Below are positions 7,255 through 11,424 of a stretch of 11,424 nt of DNA, in pieces. The stretch's first letter is position 1. Every line of letters starts with the position of its first letter. The DNA comes from JBHHXR01 sp046757205 (GTDB taxonomy: Bacteria; Pseudomonadota; Alphaproteobacteria; Rhodobacterales; Rhodobacteraceae). Position numbers and translations under genes: made by a program. Under the pieces are notes generated by a model. The model was not told where the DNA came from and ran no database searches. It saw only the letters and a list, made by a program, of their open reading frames with translations. Location of the stretch: contig JBHHXR010000109.1 in NCBI GenBank assembly GCA_046757205.1, positions 1-11,424 of the forward strand, written 5' to 3'.

Positions 7255-7833
7255 TCACCGCCCCGCAGACCGGCGGTCCCGCCGCGACGACATCGGCTGG
7301 AAGGCGACCGCGACATGCGCCTCGCAATAGGGCTTGCCGGGCTGCGCGGGATGGCCGCAGAACCAGAACTGGTCCGTCGCCGGGTCGCCGATCGGCCATT
7401 TGCAGGTGCGCTCCGTCAGTTGCATGAGGTCGAGCTTCTTCGCCTTTTTTTCGATCTGCGCGAGATTGGCCAGCGCTTCGGCGCTGATTTCCGACGGCGT
7501 CGGCTGCGGCGGCAGCGGCTGGCCGGCGGGGGCGATCGGTTTGGCGCGGGGCGGTTCCGTGCTGGCGGGCTGTACCTTGGGTTCGGCTGCGGCGGCGGGC
7601 TTTTCCGCCACGGCCTCGGCCGCCGGGCCGGGCTCTTTCTGCGCCGGTTTCGACGCTTCCTTCGCCGCCGGCTTGGCGCCCGGCGCGGTTCTGTTGGACA
7701 GGCCCAGACGGTGAACCTTGCCGATCACGGCGTTTCGCGTCACGCCGCCCAGTTCCTTGGCTATCTGGCTCGCGCTCTTGCCTTCGTTCCACATGGATTT
7801 GAGGATTTCCACGCGCTCATCGGTCCACGGCAT
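7255..7833 (-). CDS. gcrA: GcrA cell cycle regulator
   Basis: Alphaproteobacterial transcription cofactor that binds sigma-70 and promoters carrying methylated GANTC sites, coordinating cell-cycle genes with CcrM methylation. The 192-residue product has the diagnostic N-terminal helix-turn-helix (1-45: PWTDERVEILKSMW, SASQIAKELGGVTRNAVIGK, HRLGLSNR). A low-complexity Ala/Pro/Lys linker (about 50-115) follows. The C-terminal sigma-interacting region is at about 116-180, including the Cys/His-containing RTCKWPIGDP, FWFCGHP and KPYCEAH. It is somewhat longer than Caulobacter GcrA (about 173), mostly in the linker and tail. ATG 7833 is chosen because homologues begin M-x-WTDERV and GGAG lies six bases upstream; a GTG at 7863 would add ten atypical residues. 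It is divergent from argD. No GANTC motif occurs in the 7834-8152 gap. Confidence 0.95.
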   Translation of the reverse strand: MPWTDERVEILKSMWNEGKSASQIAKELGGVTRNAVIGKVHRLGLSNRTAPGAKPAAKEASKPAQKEPGPAAEAVAEKPAAAAEPKVQPASTEPPRAKPIAPAGQPLPPQPTPSEISAEALANLAQIEKKAKKLDLMQLTERTCKWPIGDPATDQFWFCGHPAQPGKPYCEAHVAVAFQPMSSRRDRRSAGR

Positions 7834-7873
7834 TTCCAACTCCGTCTTGCAGGGATCGCACACACCCCACCCT

Positions 7874-7885
7874 GACCGACCGACC
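7874..7885. repeat. Short tetranucleotide repeat, three GACC units
   Basis: Three tandem copies of GACC (+ strand; GGTC on the - strand) lie between the proposed gcrA promoter and the gcrA start, so they would be in the gcrA 5' untranslated region. Three units are too few for confident phase-variation claims. I record it as a slippage-prone tract. Confidence 0.5.
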
Positions 7886-7913
7886 GAGCGGCGCGTCCGA
7901 ATGGCGGGTTTGC

Positions 7914-7941
7914 ATTTTAGCTTTCGCGGCCGGACTTACAA
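7914..7941 (-). promoter_or_regulatory. Candidate sigma-70 promoter for gcrA
   Basis: On the - strand TTGTAA (+ strand 7936-7941) is separated by 16 bases from TAAAAT (+ strand 7914-7919). These match the -35 and -10 consensus hexamers at 4/6 and 5/6 positions. Transcription would begin near 7907, giving a leader of roughly 74 bases before the gcrA ATG at 7833. This is the best-scoring promoter I see on either strand of the gap. No clear CtrA site or DnaA box is visible beside it. Confidence 0.45.
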
Positions 7942-8048
7942 GATCGTCGGGGAAAATCGTTTGCGGTTCCGCCGTTTCGTGTGGGCCGCCGGCAACGCCG
8001 GGGCCGGCGCGGCACCGCAGCGGCAAGTGGAGACGGTACCGGCGGCGT

Positions 8049-8077
8049 TTGACTTTGCGGTGCGAATTGGGCATGTG
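8049..8077 (+). promoter_or_regulatory. Possible -35 element toward argD (weak)
   Basis: TTGACT at 8049-8054 is a good -35 hexamer, but the sequence 17 bases on (CATGTG, 8072-8077) is a poor -10. If used, transcription would begin near 8084, at the edge of the terminator hairpin, which would make little sense for a regulated leader. The true argD start site may therefore lie further upstream between about 7940 and 8040, where I see no convincing hexamer pair. Confidence 0.2.
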
Positions 8078-8096
8078 GTGGTTTCCTCCCCACCGC
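8075..8096 (+). promoter_or_regulatory. Hairpin competing with the argD leader terminator (putative antiterminator)
   Basis: Bases 8075-8081 (GTGGTGG) can pair with 8090-8096 (CCACCGC) with one wobble, leaving an 8-base loop TTTCCTCC at 8082-8089. The 3' arm overlaps the 5' arm of the terminator stem (8088-8095), so the two structures exclude each other. This is the geometry of transcription attenuators, but the pairing was found by eye and its stability was not computed. Confidence 0.35.
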
Positions 8097-8127
8097 CCCG
8101 GCTGCCGGTGGGGTTTTGCGTTTTTTT
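8088..8127 (+). terminator. Canonical intrinsic terminator in the argD leader
   Basis: CCCCACCG (8088-8095) and CGGTGGGG (8106-8113) form a perfect, GC-rich 8-pair stem with a 10-base loop. It is followed at once by TTTT (8114-8117), GCG, then seven Ts (8121-8127). No + strand gene lies upstream, since gcrA is on the other strand. The element must therefore stop transcripts begun inside the 7834-8087 gap, or antisense transcription through gcrA. It ends 25 bases before the argD GTG, immediately ahead of its ribosome site. It reads as an attenuator for argD or the 3' end of a small RNA. Confidence 0.75.
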
Positions 8128-8152
8128 GCTGCGGCCGAAGGGAGAGAATGAC

Positions 8153-9331
8153 GTGATCACGCCCGTTTTGCCGACCTACGCGCGGGCACCGCTTTCATTC
8201 GTCAAAGGCGAGGGCCCCTGGCTGACCACCGAGGACGGAGAGCGCTATCTGGACATGGGCGGCGGCATCGCCGTCAACGCGCTTGGCCACGCGCACCCGA
8301 AACTCGTTGCCGCGCTGGAGGCGCAGGCGCGACGCCTGTGGCACACGTCCAACCTCTATGAGATTCCCAACCAGGAAAAGCTGGCCGAAAAGCTGGTCGA
8401 CGCGACCTTCGCCGACACCGTGTTCTTCACCAACTCGGGCACCGAGGCGATGGAATGCGCGGTGAAGATGGCGCGCAAGTATTTCCACCATGCCGGCCAG
8501 CCGCAGCGGCACCGCATCATCGCCTTCGAGGGCTCGTTCCACGGCCGCACGCTGGGCATGATCTCGGCGGCCGGCGCGGAGAAGCTGACCAAGGGGTTCG
8601 GGCCGCTGTTGCCGGGGTTCGATCACCTGCCGTTCGGCGATTTCGCGGCGGTCGAGGATGCCGTCACCGACGAGACGGCGGCGATCCTGATCGAGCCGGT
8701 GCAGGGCGAGGGCGGTATCCGCCCGGTGCCGGAAGCCGACATGAGGCTGTTGCGCGAAATCTGCGACCGGCACGGTCTGTTGCTGATCCTCGACGAGATC
8801 CAGTGCGGCATGGGGCGCACCGGCAGGCTGTTCGCCCATGAATGGGCCGGCATCGCGCCCGATATCATGGCGGTCGCCAAGGGCATCGGCGGGGGCTTTC
8901 CGCTGGGCGCCTGTCTGGCCAACGAAAAGGCGGCGGCGGGGATGACGGCGGGAACGCACGGCACCACCTACGGCGGCAACCCGCTGGCCTGCGCGGTGGG
9001 AATCGCGGTGATGGACATCGTGGCGAATGACGAGTTCCTGGCCGGGGTGCGGCGGGTTTCCGGACGCCTGCGGCAGTCGCTGGAGGGGCTGGCAGCGTCG
9101 CACCCGGAGGTGTTCGAATCGGTGCGCGGCGAGGGGCTGATGCTGGGGCTGAAGTGCAAGGCGGTGAACACCGATGTGGTCCGCGCCGGCTACGACGCGC
9201 AGGTGCTGACGGTGCCGGGAGGCGAGAACGTGGTGCGCGTGCTGCCGCCGCTCAATATCACCGGCGACATCGTGGACGAGGCGGCAGCGCGGCTTGGCGC
9301 GGCGGCCGAGGCGCTGGAGGCGGCGCGGTGA
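8153..9331 (+). CDS. argD: Acetylornithine aminotransferase ArgD
   Basis: PLP-dependent class III aminotransferase that converts N-acetylglutamate semialdehyde to N-acetylornithine in arginine biosynthesis; ArgD enzymes may also serve lysine synthesis as succinyldiaminopimelate transaminase. The 392-residue length is typical. Features in order: NSGTEAMECAVKMARKY at about 94-110 (phosphate-binding SGTEA), FEGSFHGRT near 125-133, EPVQGEGG at 181-188, LDEIQCGMGRTG at about 213-224 with the PLP-contacting aspartate 214, the Schiff-base lysine K243 in AKGIGGGFPLGA, and THGTTYGGNPLAC near 268-280. The start is GTG 8153, giving the family N-terminus VLPTYARAP, with GAAGGGAGAG at 8137-8146 six bases upstream. 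A nearby ATG at 8148 is out of frame. The stop overlaps the argF start by one base (TGATG), so the two are translationally coupled. Confidence 0.95.
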   Translation: MITPVLPTYARAPLSFVKGEGPWLTTEDGERYLDMGGGIAVNALGHAHPKLVAALEAQARRLWHTSNLYEIPNQEKLAEKLVDATFADTVFFTNSGTEAMECAVKMARKYFHHAGQPQRHRIIAFEGSFHGRTLGMISAAGAEKLTKGFGPLLPGFDHLPFGDFAAVEDAVTDETAAILIEPVQGEGGIRPVPEADMRLLREICDRHGLLLILDEIQCGMGRTGRLFAHEWAGIAPDIMAVAKGIGGGFPLGACLANEKAAAGMTAGTHGTTYGGNPLACAVGIAVMDIVANDEFLAGVRRVSGRLRQSLEGLAASHPEVFESVRGEGLMLGLKCKAVNTDVVRAGYDAQVLTVPGGENVVRVLPPLNITGDIVDEAAARLGAAAEALEAAR

Positions 9332-10260
9332 TGCGGCATTTCCTCGATATTAACCGGACCGAAACGGCGGATCTGCGGCATATCCTCGACGACGCGATGC
9401 GGCTCAAGGCGGCGCGCGCCGGGCGGCCCAAGGGCATGCCGGACGACGATCAGCCGCTGGCCGGCCACATGGTGGCGCTGATCTTCGAGAAACCCTCGAC
9501 GCGGACGCGGGTTTCCTTCGATGTCGGCATCCGGCAGATGGGCGGCCAGAGCATCGTGCTGTCGGGCGCCGAAATGCAGCTTGGCCACGGCGAGACCATC
9601 GCCGACACGGCGCGGGTGCTGTCGCGCTATGTCGACATGATCATGATCCGCACCTTCGACGAGACGACGCTTCTGGAAATGGCCGAGTACGCGACGGTGC
9701 CGGTCATCAACGGGCTGACCAACCAGTCGCACCCGTGCCAGATCATGGCCGACGTGATGACCTTCGAGGAGCATCGCGGGCCGATCGCGGGCAAGAAGGT
9801 GGTCTGGGCCGGCGACGGCAACAACGTCATGGCAAGCTTCGTCCACGCGGCGCAGAAGTTCGGCTTTTCGCTGACCTTCACCGGGCCGGAAACCCTTGAT
9901 CCGGATCAGAAAATACTGGATTGGGCGGCGCAGAACGGCGTCCGGGTGAGGGTGGAGCGCGATCCCGACAAGGCCGTGGAAGGCGCCGATCTGGTGGTCA
10001 CCGACACCTGGATATCGATGCACGACGCGCAGACCGCGCGGGAGCGGCGGCACAACCAGCTGCGCCCCTATCAGGTCAACGAACGGCTGATGTCGCACGC
10101 CAGGCCGGACGCGCTGTTCATGCACTGCCTGCCGGCGCACCGCGAGGAGGAGGCGACCAGCGCCGTCATGGACAGCGCCAACTCGGTGATCTTCGACGAA
10201 GCGGAGAACAGGCTGCACGCCCAGAAGGCGATCATGCGGTGGTGTCTGGGGAAGGGGTAG
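9331..10260 (+). CDS. argF: Ornithine carbamoyltransferase ArgF
   Basis: Catalyses carbamoyl phosphate + ornithine to citrulline + phosphate in arginine biosynthesis, in the cytoplasm as a homotrimer in this family. All signature motifs are in place in the 309-residue protein: carbamoyl-phosphate loop STRTR at 56-60, HPCQ at 134-137, the ornithine-side DTWISM at 225-230 and HCLPAHR at 265-271 with the catalytic cysteine 266. ATG 9331 shares its A with the argD stop codon; an upstream frame back to 9154 lies inside argD and is not used. It follows the enzyme two steps earlier in the pathway. The step between (release of acetyl from acetylornithine) is encoded elsewhere. In many alphaproteobacteria hslO follows argF; here it does not within the window. 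Confidence 0.97.
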   Translation: MRHFLDINRTETADLRHILDDAMRLKAARAGRPKGMPDDDQPLAGHMVALIFEKPSTRTRVSFDVGIRQMGGQSIVLSGAEMQLGHGETIADTARVLSRYVDMIMIRTFDETTLLEMAEYATVPVINGLTNQSHPCQIMADVMTFEEHRGPIAGKKVVWAGDGNNVMASFVHAAQKFGFSLTFTGPETLDPDQKILDWAAQNGVRVRVERDPDKAVEGADLVVTDTWISMHDAQTARERRHNQLRPYQVNERLMSHARPDALFMHCLPAHREEEATSAVMDSANSVIFDEAENRLHAQKAIMRWCLGKG

Positions 10261-10357
10261 GGGGGGTGGAGATCACCGAGGCGGCCTGTTTTCCGGCAGG
10301 TTCGCTTATGCGAGTTCGCGGTTCGGATTGGCCCGGTGGCGGTGCCCCCTCGTGTTT

Positions 10358-10389
10358 TGCCTCTGACACAAGATGCCCGTGTCAAGGCA
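10358..10389. other. Imperfect inverted repeat downstream of argF
   Basis: GCCTCTGACAC (10359-10369) pairs with GTGTCAAGGC (10379-10388), with C10363 bulged, giving ten pairs plus T10358-A10389, around a 9-base loop. A TTTT run precedes it on the + strand rather than following it, and on the - strand the bases after it are AAAAC, so it is not an intrinsic terminator in either direction. It could be an mRNA 3'-end structure for argF, an operator or part of a small RNA; the sequence does not decide. Confidence 0.4.
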
Positions 10390-10392
10390 GGC

Positions 10393-10491
10393 ATGAGGTC
10401 GAAAGGCAAGTATCCCAAGCGAAGACGTCGGACGACGGTTGCCAGCCCGGGAGCGGACGAACAGGCCTTGGGTCGAAACTGCGATAGCTGA
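10393..10491 (+). CDS. Possible small basic ORF, 32 residues, doubtful
   Basis: An ATG at 10393 opens 32 codons ending TGA at 10489-10491, with AAGG/CAGG just upstream as a weak ribosome site. The product begins MRSKGKYPKRRRRTTV and is strongly basic at its N-terminal half. I recognise no family. The codon use gives no clear coding bias and the upstream hairpin abuts it. It may be chance. Confidence 0.12.
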   Translation: MRSKGKYPKRRRRTTVASPGADEQALGRNCDS

Positions 10492-10494
10492 CCT

Positions 10495-10523
10495 TTGCCG
10501 CGCGGGTCGCGAACCGGTAAGAT
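10495..10523 (+). promoter_or_regulatory. Candidate sigma-70 promoter for the DUF805 gene
   Basis: TTGCCG (10495-10500) and TAAGAT (10518-10523) are spaced by exactly 17 bases, and each matches 4 of 6 consensus positions. The predicted start near 10530 would give a leader of about 185 bases before the ATG at 10715. The leader holds two alternative short stems, GTGTGG (10618-10623) with CCACAC (10643-10648), and CCTCC (10640-10644) with GGAGG, starting at 10653. No other promoter in the gap looks better. Confidence 0.33.
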
Positions 10524-10714
10524 GCGGACAATGCTGCTGCTAGGGAATTAAAGTCCGACGGCCCATATTAGGTGTTTTCCGCCAATTCTGCTAAGGTTCC
10601 GACGGCGCAAGCTGGTGGTGTGGGTACGAAATTCAGAAACCTCCACACGTTCGGAGGCGATAACTAGCCGCCAGCCGCCGCTTGATTTCTGGAGAGATGC
10701 AGAGAGGTGAAGCG

Positions 10715-11230
10715 ATGGGGTTTTTGGATGCGGTAAGAACTTGCTTCTCCAAGTACGCCGACTTCTCTGGCCGGGCAAGCCGATCTGAGTTCTGGTATTG
10801 GTCACTATTTGGAGCTCTTGTTGTAACTTTCGCAGGGCTTCTTGGTCCGGTTGTCGCGGGTCTCGTATTGCTAGCCCTGATGTTACCGTCCTACGCCGTT
10901 GGAGTGCGGCGATTGCATGACCGGGATCAGACAGGGTGGTGGGTTTTGGCACCGGTCGCGTCAAGTGTTCTCGTGTCATTGGTGTCGCCTGAAACGGATG
11001 CCCCAATCGCGCGGCACTTGGTCATGATTGTGGTTGGTTTGGCCGCCATCGCCGCCAACGTAGTGGTGTTCGTGTGGTATGTTCGCAGAGGAACCAAGGG
11101 GAAGAACCGGTTCGGTGTTGATCCATTGCTGGACCCAGACACGCAGTCAGCAAGACCTGATCCAGACGATTCAGCCGGCACGAAAAATTGGCCTGCAGGT
11201 GATAGCTGGTTCAAGCGAAAATCTGACTGA
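10715..11230 (+). CDS. DUF805 family membrane protein
   Basis: Small inner-membrane protein of 171 residues in the DUF805 (YhaH-like) family, whose biochemical function is unknown. Conserved marks are FSGRASRSEFWYW at about 17-29, a first hydrophobic region at about 30-58, the loop VGVRRLHDRDQTGWW at about 62-76, helices near 77-91 and 101-122, and GKNRFGVDPL at about 129-138. The hydrophilic tail (139-171) is rich in Asp/Pro/Ser and not conserved. ATG 10715 is chosen from the family N-terminus and the GAGGTG six or so bases upstream; in-frame TTG 10682 and ATG 10697 are alternatives. Leucine codons TTG, CTA and TTA and many T-ending codons contrast with the CTG/CTC-dominated argD and argF, suggesting later acquisition. 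The gene stands alone. Confidence 0.85.
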   Translation: MGFLDAVRTCFSKYADFSGRASRSEFWYWSLFGALVVTFAGLLGPVVAGLVLLALMLPSYAVGVRRLHDRDQTGWWVLAPVASSVLVSLVSPETDAPIARHLVMIVVGLAAIAANVVVFVWYVRRGTKGKNRFGVDPLLDPDTQSARPDPDDSAGTKNWPAGDSWFKRKSD

Positions 11231-11424
11231 AGAAGTGATCGCTTTGGGCTCTCAACCGGCTTTCGCCGCACTAAGCCCGAAAGGCCGCTATCGGGAAACA
11301 GCCTCGACTTTGCAAAGCCCCCTCCCTGCGCATAGCCGACGCCCGGAACTTCGCCTGAACGGCGCAGGTGCGTCAGAGGCGGGTTGGGAAACTTGCGTCG
11401 GGTGCAGAACACTGGACAGGTTGC
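11231..11424. other. Gene-free right end with one imperfect hairpin
   Basis: No coding or RNA gene is recognisable. GGCTTTCG (11258-11265) can pair with CGAAAGGCC (11278-11286) with one bulged G, about 28 bases past the DUF805 stop. It has no T-run, so at best it is a weak terminator or 3'-end structure. The rest is unremarkable, and the next gene, if any, lies outside. Confidence 0.35.

Larger units (their letters stand above)
10261..10714. other. Intergenic gap argF to DUF805 gene, 454 bases
   Basis: No family-recognisable gene was found. The gap contains an imperfect hairpin (10358-10389), a possible 32-codon basic ORF (10393-10491) and a promoter-like pair (10495-10523). It also has a 9-base direct repeat TCCGACGGC, near 10554 and again near 10598. 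From about 10520 the sequence becomes visibly less GC-rich than the argDF genes, a change that continues through the DUF805 gene. No intrinsic terminator with a T-run was seen after argF. Confidence 0.5.

Noticed and set aside
8195..10218. Long - strand frames opposite argD (8195-9103) and argF (9190-10218)
   Set aside because: Both mirror the codon structure of intact enzymes with complete active-site motifs; the residue composition (Arg, His, Gln, Asp rich) is that of shadow frames.
10548..11006. - strand frame of 152 codons opposite the DUF805 leader and gene
   Set aside because: Low-complexity Arg/Ser/Thr-rich product without motif; the + strand carries the conserved DUF805 signatures.
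1..11424. CRISPR arrays, tRNA or rRNA genes, insertion sequences, toxin-antitoxin or defence modules
   Set aside because: I looked on both strands and saw no regularly spaced repeats, no clover-leaf or rRNA signature, no transposase motif and no defence gene; most genes are conserved core functions.

Overview
The window reads as high-GC alphaproteobacterial chromosome. The strongest lineage marker is a full-length GcrA-type cell-cycle regulator, a family confined to Alphaproteobacteria. The long N-terminal extensions of PstC and PstA and the gene order pstS-pstC-pstA-pstB-phoU-phoB fit the same class; a Rhodobacterales-like genome is my best guess, but that is inference. Most of the window is conserved core genome, not an obvious defence or mobile island.

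Bases 1-5349 (+ strand) hold the high-affinity phosphate uptake and phosphate-sensing operon. It runs from the 3' end of pstS (cut by the window edge) through pstC, pstA, pstB, phoU and phoB with gaps of only 4-57 bases. PstS captures phosphate in the periplasm, PstC/PstA form the channel, and PstB supplies ATP hydrolysis. PhoU passes transporter status to the sensor kinase, which is not in this window, and PhoB is the response regulator. A strong hairpin between pstS and pstC probably sets a higher pstS mRNA level.

Bases 5350-6202 form a convergent gap with no intact gene. Its second half (5721-6086, - strand) is the C-terminal remnant of a sterol desaturase/fatty acid hydroxylase family gene that has lost its first two histidine clusters, so it is a pseudogene.

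Bases 6203-7833 (- strand) hold an EamA-type DMT transporter behind gcrA. The 319-base gap 7834-8152 is a divergent control region between gcrA and argD. It carries a good gcrA promoter candidate on the - strand. On the + strand it carries a canonical intrinsic terminator just 25 bases before the argD start, overlapping a competing hairpin. This looks like an attenuator or the 3' end of a small RNA, and it is the most interesting unexplained signal here.

Bases 8153-10260 (+) encode argD and argF, which overlap by one base and catalyse two steps of arginine biosynthesis. After a 454-base gap, where composition drifts to lower GC and rarer codons appear, a DUF805 membrane protein is encoded at 10715-11230. 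The last 194 bases have no recognisable gene.
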